Assembly (NCBI GenBank): GCA_004194705.1
Contig: SADC01000212.1
Span: 1-64,000, forward strand
Reading direction: 5' to 3'
Source: Ditylenchus dipsaci
Taxonomy: Eukaryota > Nematoda > Chromadorea > Rhabditida > Anguinidae
DNA length: 64,000 nucleotides
Numbering within the stretch: the stretch's first letter is position 1; each line of letters opens with the position of its first letter. Positions 22,249 to 34,159 of this stretch are shown piece by piece. A program made the position numbers and the translations under genes. Under the pieces are notes generated by a model. It was not told the origin of the DNA and ran no database searches. It worked only from the letters and a program-made list of their open reading frames with translations.

Positions 22249-25200
22249 TCAATCATCATAAAAAGTCACAACATTGTCTTCTCTAATAGTTTCTTCCATG
22301 TAGAATTGCACATTCTCTCTCGGTCCATTATAGCTAAAATATTAATTTAAATACCTCCAGAAAATATAGGGAATGTTTTTTTTCAAATTGCTATTCAAAT
22401 AATTGCATCCATGCGTATATTGGGTAAATGAAAAAGTTCAAAAAACGGCGCTATAAAAATAATTTCTACAAGAAATTCCTTCGATCTGATATATAAAACT
22501 CGTACTTTTTCCGTGTTTTTGTTCGGAAGCCTTGAATCGGCTCAATTGTACTTTTTATGCACGTTTTGCGTAGGTGGGTATCCTGGGGTTTTTTAAATCA
22601 TTATACTTGGAAGTCGACTTTTTGACAGCAAATCAGGTGATGTAATGCTAGATTCAAATTTGGCCCTAGTATTCATTGGTTTTCCTGATTTGATTTTTTT
22701 TAATACTTTGGTACTTCTATGGTTTACGCGCCCTTTATAATTTAAGTACCCTAAATTGATAATTACGTTCATGATTTTGCGCGGAAAAAAATTTAAAGGG
22801 CGTGTCATATTTTTCATGTGCTCTCAAATTTCTGATACACTGCAAATAATAACGTACACTGCAAATAATCACAATTTTCATGTGCTGTAAAAGTTGAATT
22901 AAATAAGGGGGTGCGTAAACCATAGAAGTACCAATATTTGTTGTGGTCTCCCTTGTGAACCTTCTAAAAAACTGGGAAAATGTGAAAATAAAAAAAAAAT
23001 AGAATTGAATTATTCCGAAGTAGGGCCTTAAAACATAGAAAAATTATTATGAATTTCATATATAAAATCCAAGGGTCGTCTTGTCCAAATTCGGGACAGG
23101 AGGTCCTGAATCATTTTGATTCACCCAAGATTCGAATAATCGATTTCCCAAAGGGAATTATTAGAAAAAGTGGTATTTTGAAGAAAAACCCAGTCATAAC
23201 ATAAATTAAGTAAAACTTTACCTTGCCTGGTTGAAATTTCTGTTGTGAACTAAAGATTCGTCAGAATAGTGTTTTTTGGCTGGCTCAGGATTAGCACTAA
23301 AAATCAACACTGTGTGACAGAAGGATTATAGGGTGTACCGGAAACAAGTTACCACCGTAAATTTTTCGTGTAGTATGCCCTTAGCCCATTCTATGTTCAA
23401 CTTTACACTACCACGATAAATATGGATACGAAATAAATCGTAAAAAAGCGGAAAGTTTAAAATATATGAGGTAACGCTTTTCCGGTGCACCCTGTTTTCA
23501 AGTAATAAAGCTATACCTCAATTTCATCAGCATTTTAGCGACTGCAAGTTGCTCACTAGTTCCCTTGATGGTCAATCCAAGCACGATAGACACACCTGCC
23601 TCTTTTTCTATGAGAGTAAGTACTTCGCCGCTGCTTCCAATAACCTCTTAGTGAGCTCTCGAGGTATAGCATCTGAAATTTTCTTAACTTTTCAAAGACC
23701 TTTTCGTTAAAAAAATTTTTACTTGGACAGTATCTTTATCTTGATCTCTCAAGAAATCTTCCTGGTAAAAACTAGTGGATGGTGCAGGATGGTTGTCATG
23801 CTTTCCCGGCATCCTTCTGGGGCTCCTGCCTCTGCGGAGTGGTGATCGAGGTGCTTGCGAGAAGGCTCTTCTCCGTCCATAAGAAATATTATCAGATGGC
23901 ATTGGAGACGCCTTACGCATATTTACGTTGTGTCGTCCTGGTGTCTGTTGGAACTGTTGAGCACGAATTTGGTCAACTAAAAAAATTTGAGGGCTTGAAG
24001 TCACAACTTTAAATCTGCAGAAAAGAACGAAACCCAAATATGCTTATAAGAAAATTGTTCTCCAAAGTGTCGCAAATCGATATTTTAACAAAAACTTGAA
24101 TCAAATGAAATTATATGCTGGCTAAATTATAAAAATGATAAGTTTTTTTAATTTTAGCCTATTGTACAAAATCAGGGAAAATCATGGCCTGTATTCAACC
24201 AATGTACACAACTATTTGACTTTCGGAACATAAAAAATCTGGCTTTACACTTACAAATTTTTTGATAGAAACTCTTTTTCGTGATATCAAAACCTTTTTC
24301 AAGTGGTCCACTTCATTATAAAAACATAAAAACCCCGAAAATCCAGAGATTGGTTCTGTCCTTACTAAACAGATTTGTCCTTATTTAAAGACTTATCTTT
24401 TTTTTTATAATCTTTTTTATAAATATTTACATCAAAATCTTATTTTTTCGGCATCAAAAGAGCAATAAGCAATTGATGAAATAAATACTCGAAACTTTCT
24501 TATTTTCAAAAGTTGAATTTCTTAGCTATGCAAAAATCTCCAAAATTTTTTTGAAAATTCAAAAAAGTATTACCATTGATAGAGCTGTTGTCAAAGCGGT
24601 TTCGAGCAGTGAATCCACCATAAAAATTGACCTGATTGGCATCATAGTTGGCAACATCGTAGTTTTGCTCGTGAGACTTTATAGGGTGCTTAAATTTACT
24701 TTAGAAAAATGTTGTAATTAAAAATATTTTACTTTGGATAAATCCTCAACCAAACTAGAAATAGTCTTGACAATTCCATCCTCAGATCCTTTGATGCAAG
24801 CAATGCGGTCAGTGGACTGTGGGCAAAACTCATTGAAGATGTTTATTTTGGTGTTGAAAGCTTCGTTCATTGCCTTTATTTTAGCGCCTTTACTTCCAAT
24901 CACTAAGCCGACATGCGTTCGATGCACCAACAAACGCACTTCGACATACTTCTTATCTGGTTGGCTCTTAATTTTTTTTTTTCAATATTAACAAAACTAG
25001 TTTTTATGACATTTTAAATAGAAATTTTTTCGCTTGTTTGATCGTTTTAAAAAATCACCAATGAGAGAAAGTAAAAATCGTCTTTTTGACATTTTATACC
25101 AAAAAACATTGCCAGCCAAAAAATCCATCTGTAAAAATAGGATTTTGAAAAATGACTACAGTCAAACTTCTTTATTAAACAACCCACGGACCGGCTCCAG

Positions 25201-26005
25201 GGTGTCGGGTTATCGGGGTGTCACTTTGCCTTATTTCTTTGCTAGTCAACCAAATCGGGCTGGAAGTGTCAGGTTACCGAGGGTGTCGGGTTAAAGAGGT
25301 TTGACTTTACTTCGAAAGAGAGAACTTTTTGATAACCATGTTTATTAAAGAATCTATACGTTCACTCATCCACTGTAGGAATAAAATAAAAGTTTAAGAC
25401 TGAAAAACGCAGCAGAGTTTTTGATTTAACTCAAAGCTTACAATAAGACGAAGAATTTCCTGAAAACAGTCGACAGCAGCATCTGGAACAGCAGTGATGG
25501 AAACAGACCTACACCAAATTTGAGTTAGAATTTAAAAAAAACAGTAGGAGGCAATAATTACCGTTCAGGTGTGTTTTGGTCATTGACTGATATGATTGCA
25601 TTATACTGAAAATTAAGAGATTGCAAAAATCTCAAAGCCACAGAAAATTTAGACCATTAGCAATTTTTAAGAGTCTTAAACTATCACTAATAAGATATTT
25701 TAATTTTTGAAAATTCGCAAAAGTTTGTGGTTTTAAGTGCGAAAACCAATGCCTACATAAAGATTATAAGAAAAAAAAATTATTTGTAAATTTTGCAGTA
25801 TTTTTTTACAAAAACGTACCTTGTGACCGATGGCTTTCACAGTTTCTCCTCCTTTTCCAATAATAGCTCTACCCAGATGTGCAGGAATCAAGAATCGCAG
25901 AAGAAATTTACCTTGGCCAATAGCCTCATCAAACGTTAAGCCAGTGTATTTGGGACGCTTATTGTCTCTCATTGGAGTCCTGGCTCTGGAGTGCGTTCGT
26001 CTCAT
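22249..26005 (-). CDS. hnRNP K-like RNA-binding protein, three KH domains
   Basis: Eight exons: 25820-26005, 25562-25605, 25442-25508, 24733-24966, 24574-24688, 23723-23976, 23517-23672, 22249-22333. KH1 (GRAIIGKGGETVKAIGHK then YNAIISV) spans exons 1-3. KH2 is in exon 4 (GLVIGSKGAKIKAMNEAFNT, INIFNEFCPQSTDR), very close to hnRNP K. Exon 5 has PIK...NYDANQVNFYGGF, matching hnRNP K after KH2. Exon 6 is an Arg/Ser-rich linker (APRSPLRRGRSPRR). Exon 7 holds KH3 (IGSSGEVLTLIEKEAGVSI). The summed coding length is 1141 bp. Exon 7 reads in frame only if two single bases are missing, one at the exon 6 donor and one in GGTTATTGG; adding them gives 1143 bp, 380 residues plus stop. I take these as assembly indels. 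Expected role: nuclear RNA/ssDNA-binding regulator of splicing and translation. Exons 1-3 are duplicated at 43732-44290. Confidence 0.88.
22706..22935. mobile_element. MITE in the last intron of the hnRNP K-like gene
   Basis: The ends TTGGTACTTCTATGGTTTACGC and its inverse are identical over 22 bp. Internal CACTGCAAATAAT is repeated. No TA duplication is obvious (flanks AATACT / ATAT). Confidence 0.85.
23331..23492. mobile_element. MITE, GGGTG(T/C)ACCGG termini
   Basis: The 11-bp ends GGGTGTACCGG and (inverted) GGGTGCACCGG surround AAGTTACC / GGTAACG, which also pair. It lies in the last hnRNP K-like intron just after exon 7. Confidence 0.75.
25159..25306. mobile_element. CAGTCAAAC-family MITE containing the left duplication breakpoint
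   Basis: The left end is TA-CAGTCAAACTTC and the right end GAGGTTTGACT is followed by TTAC. GTGTCGGGTTA units recur inside. It lies between exons 3 and 4 of the hnRNP K-like gene. Homology to unit 2 starts inside it at 25231, so the segmental duplication breakpoint falls within this MITE. Confidence 0.85.
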
Positions 26006-26389
26006 TTTATTTGCAAGTTTTAAAGGGTGAATATTATCTTTAAGCTAATTTTCAAATAAATTAGTCTCTATGAAACGCCCAGCTGATTAAGTAAGAAAAA
26101 TTTTCAGTATCTTTTTTGATAAAGAAACTATCAATCAAAAAATTTTAAGCTTTCATCTTATTATCAAACAAAAATTGAAAGTTACCTTAACAAGTTTGTA
26201 ATACGTTACACATAAAAAACTTAAAAATGTTAATAGTACGTACCGTATGAGCCCGAGGAGGTTCTTATAGGGTCCGAAGGTTTACTAGCATACTCATAAC
26301 ATTGCCATGCCTTAACCCTCTTATGCCGACGTCTCGTATATGCATCTTTTAATAGATTTTGCATTTCATAAGACAACCTGGGAAGAAAG

Positions 26390-27958
26390 TAGAGCTGTGA
26401 AATGGGAATATTCCCGGAATATTCCCAGAAAACACCGATTATCACCTGGAATATCACCGAGAGAACAAAAATGGTGATAATCTTTTGCCAATAAAATGCC
26501 TTTCAAATACCAAAATTGTTGTCCCGGCATTTATTTTTCATTTTTTTCATCATATGAGAGATTAATGGTAGTAGCGACTTGCTATCTTTATGTGCTATTA
26601 TTTTGGTGAAGGGACGTGTCTCCGACTTTACGAATTTGCGTAAAGTCGGAGAAACGTTCAAAAAACAGGGGGGACCAAGGCAGTTTTTTTTACGTTTTTT
26701 CGAAAAATTTTCAGATCATGTCCGAACCACCAAAAACCATCCAAAAGCACTTCAAGCCATCAATTGCTTCTTATCACACTGCTCTTAAGTATGCTATTCG
26801 TGGTCAAGGAGTTCTAAACGATGCGTCGCTTAAGAAAGAAGGAGAGCGTTTGAGAAGACTTCTGTGGGACAGCGAGGACTTTTGGCTAGATGTGAAGGAC
26901 ACTCAGAAGATTCTCTATCCACTTTAAAGTGCAATTGTTGCAATTGAGGGCAAAGAACTTAATTCGCGAAGGTAAACATTTTTATTGAGTTTAAATTGCT
27001 TCAACTGTTTTCTTAGGTGTTACAAGATTGTCCGTGAGGTCTTTTCCAAGTCTAGAGCAGCGGTTGGAGCCAGTAGATTTTTCGACCAGATCAAGGATGA
27101 GATTATCGATGTAGGATTGCTTTGATTTTTTTTGGCTGTAAACAATTGTTCAGATTTTGCAAAGCCGCAAAAAATTTGCAAAATCTGATGTCGCGTATCT
27201 CTTGGATGTGCTTGAGCCGTCAGACCTAAAACAAGCGCTAACTAATGAAGATAAGCAAAAGCAATCGAACTCTTGGCGAACAAGTGCCTGAAAAACCCAG
27301 TGTTTGATGGCAAAGAACGACAATTAGCAAAAAAAACTTTTTGTAGAAAATGTAGAATAAAATCTTAATTCAGGTGATGACAGAATGGGCTGAGTGGCTG
27401 GCTGGTACAGGCAAATTTGAAAAAAAATACGTCGATATGCTTGGAAAGCAGTCGATTCAATGGAAGCGCTCACATGGTATGAAGCTTTTTTTTTCGAATA
27501 CGCTCCTCTCCAAAGTCGTCCAAATGCTTCGCAACGTGCCAATCACAGCTGCGTCAACAGAAAGGAATTGGTCAATCCGAGGCGGAAAATCGCACTAAAC
27601 TGCGCAACAGGTTATTTTTTGTTGGAGTGGAATAAGTGGCAATTTTTTATGATCAATTTCAGCATGAAGTCTCTCAAGTAACGTTCATCAAGCAAATCTT
27701 ATGCTGAAGTACACTGCTCTTTTCAAGAAAATGCGACTGGATCAGCAATCAGAAAAAATCGAAGAAGATAGAGAACCATAATTCGAAAAAAATCATTTTT
27801 GATGAAGAATGTGATATGTTGCGTGGGATTTTGATTGAGTTTGGCTGAGTTGTGTAAATGAAGATTATTACCGAATATCACCGAAAAAAAGATTATCACC
27901 GGTAATATTCCCGGGAATATTACCGGAAAGATTATCACCGGTGTTTATCACAGCTCTA
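26390..27958 (+). mobile_element. hAT transposon with perfect 8-bp target duplication
   Basis: The ends TAGAGCTGTGA and (inverted) TAGAGCTGTGA are identical over 11 bp, and GAAGAAAG flanks both sides (26382-26389 and 27959-27966). Subterminal GGAATATTCCCGG and GGTGATAATC repeats lie in both arms. The 8-bp duplication and encoded transposase establish a hAT element. It is absent from unit 2, where a larger block (about 26.3-28.8 kb) is missing. Confidence 0.95.
26718..27610 (+). pseudogene. Decayed hAT transposase
   Basis: The reading frame starts MSEPPKTIQKHFKPSIASYH after a TTTTCAG. It runs to an in-frame TAA (26925-26927) and resumes SAIVAIEGKELNSR, then through a short intron into RCYKIVREVFSK and DQIKDEIID. 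After another frame disturbance it reads VMTEWAEWLAGTGKFEKKYV. The C-terminal dimerisation motif is clear: MLRNVPITAASTERNWSIRG, the ERNWS signature of hAT proteins, followed one frame away by KLRN. Point stop plus frame changes make it non-functional as written. Confidence 0.85.
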
Positions 27959-28009
27959 GAAGAAAGTAACAGTGGCAGAAAAAAATTTCCAGAAAAGTTG
28001 AATTCTGAA

Positions 28010-28405
28010 TTGGCCAAATTTTGGCCAACCGGCTCAAAGCGGTAAAAAAAGTTATGGCGCCAATTTAAAAACTGGCGCTATTTCGGGGACAAGTGTCTGA
28101 AATGTTTTTACAAGTTTTGTAAAGACTCTCATAAAAACCATCGAATGACTTGAAAAATTTAATGTGAATGGTCCTTGCGTCTAAAGTGCGAAATGCTTGA
28201 CTTTTCAAAAATAGTCTTCTAACTCGTTTCCTACTATGGCTAAATTAAGTTTCGCATTAATTTTTGGTTGAAAAAATAACGACGAGGTAAACAGAACAAA
28301 AATGCAATAAAAATAGAGAAAAAAAGTGATATATGGATAAAAATTGATGGTTTACAAATTTTTTAAAAAATACCGCTTCGGGCCGGTTGGCCAAAATATG
28401 GCCAC
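28010..28405. mobile_element. Foldback with TTTTGGCCAACCGGC arms
   Basis: AATTTTGGCCAACCGGCTC (left) and CGGGCCGGTTGGCCAAAATA (right) are inverted. A third half-copy (AAAATATGGCCAACCGGC) occurs at 28743. The region exists only in unit 1. Confidence 0.7.
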
Positions 28406-28843
28406 GATTATAATTGCTTCCAAAATACGACTTTCGTATTTCTACACTAGCAAGTAAAAATGCATTGGTATGTGCAGGAATAGTGCTTTTATATTGCATA
28501 AGTAAAAGGCACTGAGTAAATGATATTCTTGCTTTACGAAACCAAATAAAATTATACAATTGTGTAATACAAAACGACCGAAAATACAAGTTTTGGTTCA
28601 ATTTTTAGCAATCTATGTTTGTCTTCTGTTCAATCTTTTCATCACTAAAACGTTTGCCAACTTTTTCTCTATCTTTTTCAAAAAAAAAATTATTTCTGAA
28701 CATAAGCAATTAGTCGTATTTTGGATAAATTTTCAAACTCGCCAAAATATGGCCAACCGGCAAAGAGGGTTAATTAAACTGGTCAAAGAATTTTTACGAA
28801 AATTTTAAAACCGGCGCCATCAAAATATTTTTTGGAAGTACAA

Positions 28844-28922
28844 TCGACGCTGGATATAAACAGACATGCAACGACCGACTTTTTTGTCCGTTATATCGAA
28901 GTCCATCATATCCAGCGTCAAC
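28844..28922. repeat. Hairpin GACGCTGGATAT ... ATATCCAGCGTC
   Basis: A small perfect-ended hairpin; the counterpart in unit 2 is at about 44668-44745. Confidence 0.8.
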
Positions 28923-28924
28923 TG

Positions 28925-29370
28925 TTTTTATTTTGGCCATAGATTTTAAAAAGATAGCCACAGAATATATAATTTTGGACACAGATTTGTATTAGCCACA
29001 GATCTTCGAAAATTGGCCACAGATTTGATAAGACCCTCTTTCGTTGGCTTCGATTGTTTTGCAATCAGTTCTTTGTTTTATTTTGTTTTACACATTTTAA
29101 CACTAGCTGTTCACTGTTTCATTAGTGCCGGTTTCAAGTGCCTCAGAAACTCGATTCTTCGGATTCCAGAGGCATACCTAAAAAGAGAGAGAATGAAAGG
29201 ATAAGAAAAGCAGTAGAGATGCAAATATCTGTGACCACATGAATCTGTGGCCAACTTTTCAAAGATCTGTGGTCAATTTTTAAAAATCTGTGGCCAAAAC
29301 ACATTTATTGCCAAACCAAACATTCTGTGGCCAATTTTCTCAGTTCTGTGGCCAAAATTAAAGAGCACCG
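28925..29370. mobile_element. Foldback with TCTGTGGCCAATTTTC units
   Basis: Left units read (A)TTGGCCACAGAT and right units ATCTGTGGCCAA, four to five on each side. The unit 2 counterpart is about 44750-45210. Between the arms runs AT-rich sequence with GTTCACTGTTTCATTAGTGC. No gene. Confidence 0.85.
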
Positions 29371-29619
29371 ACATTTTTTCTCGTACTCAGAAATTTCAAT
29401 AACCACTGGATAAGTAACCATTGGATCCACCCTCAGAAAAGACTGGATTTCCTCCTCAAATCACCCCTGAATTTTCTGTTGCCATTTTTCTTTGAATTTT
29501 TGTTATCAGCTTTCAAAACTTTTGTGTTTTATTGTAGCCCTGAATTTTGGCTTTCTAATAAGCTATCCAACTTCACTGGATTGTTAGAGGAATGTATAGA
29601 TTAAGAGAGACAAAAAAAC

Positions 29620-29727
29620 GGCCCTATCCTCAATGGGGCGGGTTTTGCCTTGGTCCCTCTGTTATTTTTTCATGAAAAAACAGGGGGACTAAGGCCACCC
29701 CCCCCCCCCTGATTGAGGGATAGGGCC
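29620..29727. mobile_element. hAT-type MITE, 8-bp target duplication, unit 1 only
   Basis: A 108-bp element whose ends GGCCCTATCCTCAAT and (inverted) GGCCCTATCCCTCAAT are near-identical. AAAAAAAC flanks both sides (29612-29619, 29728-29735). Unit 2 has the unoccupied site near 45470. The core is the inverted pair TTGCCTTGGTCCCTCTGTT / AACAGGGGGACTAAGGC, the dispersed motif seen elsewhere. Confidence 0.88.
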
Positions 29728-29739
29728 AAAAAAACCCTA

Positions 29740-31210
29740 AAAAAGTCTGTCAAGATCTTTTTAAAACCTCTTGACCTTTACATTCCTCAAATTACCCAGC
29801 GGATTTGATAGCTCTTTAGAAAGCCAAGATTCAGGGCTACTTCAAAACATAAAAAGTTTTGAAAAATGATAAGAAAAATTTAAAGAAAAATGGCAACATA
29901 AAATTTGAGGTTGAAAAAAATAAATATGAGAGGGAAAATTCAGTCTTTTGAGGGTCTATTTCAGTTACAGCACACTGGATAATTGGTCATTTTTGACGAA
30001 AAATGACCAAATTCCACTTTTTGGCCAAATGTACCTTTTCAAAATTTTGAGTTACATACTCTGCTTTGAAGCCGCATTATCTTCCCATCCCCATATCGAA
30101 AGTGCTCTCCTTAGAGTGTCTTTTATTACAACCCTTCCTTTTACGCTGCTTTTTCATTATACATTTTATATTCATGCATCATCTTTCACTCTCATTATTT
30201 AAGATCGCTTGTTTTATTATTTATTCTCGTTGTTTCATTCATTTTTCAAAGAAGATAATGATCGCATTCAAGTGTTATCTTGTGATTAATAAATATAATT
30301 TCTTGAACATTCTAATATATTTTATTTGATAAATAACTAATGAGATATGTATGCTGCACAATGGTTGCTATTACAAAGAAACTTATAAACTCCATTTTTA
30401 CGAGATAGATAAATAAAGTTTGGTCTCATTGGATGAACTGCACAATTAAATGCGTTTAGTTAACAGCAAAAGTTGAAGAAAAGTAAGCGATTTTACAATT
30501 CCAGGGTATACCAAAAAAATATCTGAATCCTGCTATTTTCTGTGTAATTATCAAATTAGTTTAGCTGAAGAAAGTCAAAAAAATTCATATTCTGGAAGGA
30601 ATTTACTGCGTCATTTCGAATTGTGAAAATTCATTTATACCTAGATATTGAAATTAGCCAAAATCGTATCACAAAATGCATTTGCATTATTTGAAGTTGG
30701 TGCGAACTGAATTTGCTCAATTCAAACTGGTAACGATTTCACAGGAAATGAAAAAATTTGAATAAAAAACACGGTATAACGTCATGTTGCATTAAAATCA
30801 TATTTTCGTTTGATTTAGTAAATCATTTGAAAGTGAAATAAAATCGTCAACTTAACCCACAATTTTAAGGCAGTTTACAATGAGTGTCGACCAAAGCGTT
30901 CTCTTAACGTGGGAAGGCCTATGAATTGTTTAGGTACTTATCTTTTATAGCGACCCCTTTTAATTATTGTAACGTGGGTTACTGTGTTTCAGTACAACAC
31001 ATGCGTGACGCATATTACACAAAGATGCGTCATGGTGTGAACCTGGTGTGGTTTCGGGTAACATTGTATTTAAATCTCTAAAAAATATTGAAAAGTTAGT
31101 ATAAATGATTTACAAGGAGGTCGCAGTAAAGGATAAGAACATTTTTTTAACCATCCAGTGTCGACCGGAGTGCGAACCTATCCAACTATATCCGAAAATC
31201 TTTAACTATA
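29740..31210. other. No gene recognised, shared with unit 2
   Basis: AT-rich sequence with only short open frames, matched by about 45480-46970 with many substitutions and indels. The TAGCCCTGAATTTTGGCTTTC words around 29535 and 29815 are inverted to each other, suggesting an old foldback. Confidence 0.5.
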
Positions 31211-31219
31211 TTGCCAATA

Positions 31220-31473
31220 CCGTATTTCTTCTATTTTTTTGTTCTATTTTTGCGCTTATTTTTCAATCACCCAAAAATCGGAAATTTCGGAATTCGATCT
31301 CGAGATTTTCGGGTGCTTACCACGATCTGAAAAATGGAATCGGTAGAGCTCGTGGGAGTTAAGAAAATGCATCAAACAGATGATCAACATATTTACTCTG
31401 CTCCGAGATATAAGTCCTCAAAGTTGGGGGTGTGCGGTTATTAGAGTCTGAGCGGCAATTAGAAGAAATACGG
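31220..31473. mobile_element. CCGTATTT-family MITE, unit 1 only
   Basis: 254 bp, TA-flanked, ends CCGTATTTCTTCT and AGAAGAAATACGG. Unit 2 has the empty site GCCAATAAGTCAT near 46970-46980, showing precise TA insertion after duplication. Confidence 0.95.
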
Positions 31474-31794
31474 TAAGTCACCTACAAGTCATTAGCTGCT
31501 CGGTGGTAATAATATAATATTTTGCAAATTGAGTGAAAAAACTTGTAGCCCTTCTGCGTTAATAGAACGCTAAAGTTGACAGTTGGGTCGACACTCATTG
31601 TGAAAGTAGCTTTAACAATATCGGCTCAGTCAATTCGAATGCTTGACCAGGAAAAAAATTGATCTAATTGATTTCATTGTTTAGGTACACCGTCAATGTT
31701 CTGACCGTAATAAAAACATTTAAAGTTACTGCGAACTGTAATGGCCTGGCTAATTACTGCTGGCATTTTCCAATTTGAGATTTAACTTCAGGCT

Positions 31795-33250
31795 CTAGCT
31801 CGCCGCTCTTAGAAAGCTTTCTGCAAATAAAACTGGTAAAAAAATATTCTTAAAATTACAAAAAAAATACTTAGAGACAAGTATCCAAAGATACTCTTCC
31901 AGACATTAGAACTTTCTTCGCCACATTCATCTACTACAATTGGATTCATGCATTCAAAAGCTGTTTTCAGCTCACTAAAATTTTATTATGAAGTAGATAT
32001 ATTATATTTATGGAGTAAAGTGCAATTCGAAAAAAGCCCGATACCTGCAGTAGTTCTCTACCGTGTCTTCTGTGTATTCTTCATCTTTACAGCTAGCTGC
32101 CAATTTTGGCAGAGTGCTCAAAATAAAAAATTGTAAAATCTTTTCTGTGAAAATATATTACTTTATTTTACTGACTTTTTGACGCTACTGGAATATACCC
32201 TTCCATCCCCGTCCAATAATTTTCGAGGGTGCCTAAACCCACCTATAATTTTTTTTTTGAAAAAGCTGATATTAGAGCATGGCGATATCTGCGAATAAAC
32301 ATTTGCAGCAGGTCATTTTTGAACTTAACATTTGCATAAAGCCTTTCGCAGACCTTTGCGAACGCACATTTGCAGAAGGCTATTTGCGGACATAAATTTG
32401 CGGAGACGACTATTGCAGACCGTCATTAGCGGCAGGACATTTGCAGGACGACTTATGTGGAACAACATTAGAGGAAGGATATTTACAGATCGACATTTGC
32501 GGCAAGACATTTGCGGAAATAACTTTTGCGGAGCGACATTTGCGGAAGGACATTTTCGTAAACGCCATAAGACCCAAAATATTATAATATATATTAAATA
32601 TTATATTGACTTACTTATTGTTCACTGAATAAATTTATTGTCTTTCGTTGTTATACTTGAAAGGCACTACCGAATATGGTATTTTTTAAAGACTTTTTAT
32701 AGAGTATACGGTTTTCATGTGATCCCACAAAAATTTTTTTGAAATTTTTTTCACACCAATAATTTATTTGTACAAACGTGATTAAAGATTTATTTGTGAG
32801 ATTTTAGGTAAAAAATAGTGTTGTCAATACTTTTCAATAAAAAATCGCTTTGGCCCCCCCCCTCTCCCCAAAGCTGATTTGACTGAAAGGCTCAGGTTCA
32901 AGTGAGTGGAGGTGGGTACAGGTTTAAGTGCTACCAAAAACTAAATGTGCATTACAAAAAACTCACTTGCACACAATCGTATTTAAGTTGTGAATTTTCC
33001 AAGCAATTTCCTCGGTTGTGCTCTTTAACAAAGCAGGCTTTCTCTTTTCTTCTAGCTCTAAAATGTAGTCAGGTGTGGGCTGGTCGTCATCAAACTAAAT
33101 AATTTACTATTTTTTACGAAATTGTATAACAACCTCATTATCAGCTATACCAAGGCAACTCTTGAGGCAGTCGAAAACCTCAGTTTTCCTTTCACTTGAA
33201 TTACCAAGAATAATAAATGTGAATATTAAAAAGAGAGTTACAACTAACAT
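31795..33250 (-). CDS. Secreted Cys-rich protein, T20D4.11/DUF19-like (unit 1)
   Basis: Five exons: 33134-33250, 32967-33094, 32045-32144, 31871-31974, 31795-31820. Exon 1 is a signal peptide (MLVVTLFLIFTFIILGNSS) followed by FDCLKSCLG. Exon 2 is acidic and ends NLNTIVC. Exon 3 contains CKDEEYTEDTVENYC, exon 4 ELKTAFECMNPIVVDECG and exon 5 KSFLRAAS-stop. Seven cysteines and the F-x-C...V-x2-CG pattern recall nematode DUF19 (T20D4.11-like) secreted proteins; this assignment is tentative and the function unknown. The expected length is 157 residues. Exon 3 has one extra base (CCAAAATTGG) compared with unit 2 (CCGAATTGG), which breaks the frame here. Intron 2 holds a truncated foldback. Confidence 0.78.
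32275..32728. mobile_element. Truncated foldback with ACATTTGCGGA units
   Basis: The left arm carries about fifteen ACATTTGCGG(A) units from 32300 to 32560. The right arm is missing: sequence jumps at GTGATCCCACAAA to DNA that in unit 2 lies 1.4 kb further on. The complete element is at 47764-48236. Confidence 0.85.
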
Positions 33251-33369
33251 TTGAGCCTAAATTCTGTTAATGATTCATTTGAATAACTTTTAATATAAAA
33301 GTTTACAAACTAAATGAAGAAATTTAAAAAATTATTTAACCTTGATCCCCCAAGGCAAAAGTCAAATTT

Positions 33370-34125
33370 TGGTCAAAATGCTTTTTATTTTGGTTGTCAA
33401 CTGTTTAGATCATTCTTAGCCAGGGTATCGAAATCTACTTTTTTTAAAGATTTTCACTTTTTGGGACCGAAAATCTTTTTTATTTAGTGCTCAAGAATCA
33501 GTATGCACTGGATAAAAGTGCACTTTTTGACAAAAAAAACCAATTGTGCTTTTTTTCTAAATTTTGAATTAGAAACCCTAACTGTAGCGTATGAAAAAAA
33601 ATAGAGGTAAATGTTGTTTCAAGATTTTCCACACTTTTAAATGATCATAACATTTTACGTAGTTCTGATTTTTATATTCTGTGAATGTTGATCGACTCAG
33701 TTTTCGACAAAAATATGTTTCGGTATATAAAGTCAAAACCCTGGGCAAACCACAGGCGAGACCAAGCAAAAATCATGGTTGTAACTTTATATCCTAAAAA
33801 AATTTCGTCGAAAACTGAGTCGATCAACGTCCACAAAGTTTTCTATTCGCTTTAGAACAAAAAGTTATGACTATTTGAAAGTGTGGGAAAATCTTGAAAC
33901 ACCCTGTAGTTAATGATGAATAGGTTTAATTTGAGAGTTTATTCTTAAATAATTTATTAATGAGTTCATTTCAGGCTTCCTAACTCAAAATTTGAAATAA
34001 AGGACATTTTTATTATTAAATAAAGGACATTTGCTTAAAAAGTGCCATTTTATCCAGTGCTTGCTGGACTGTGAGTGCCGAAAATAAAGATTTTGACGTG
34101 AAATCTCGAAAACTCTAAATATTTG
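33370..34125. mobile_element. Nested foldbacks upstream of the Cys-rich gene
   Basis: The outer arms share CAGTGCATAC/ATCCAGTGC and GTCAAAATCTTT-type sequence. The inner pair (about 33590-33905) is TGTTTCAAGATTTTCCACAC versus its inverse, and GTTGATCGACTCAGTTTTCG versus its inverse. The copy in unit 2 (about 50110-50870) is almost identical. Confidence 0.8.
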
Positions 34126-34159
34126 AGTTCCCAAAATAAAGGACAAATCTTATCGACAA

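Noticed and set aside
22249..26005. Calling the hnRNP K-like gene a pseudogene because of frame breaks in KH3
   Set aside because: All other exons splice in phase, the conserved residues continue after each break, and two single-base additions give an exact 381-codon frame ending next to AATAAA.
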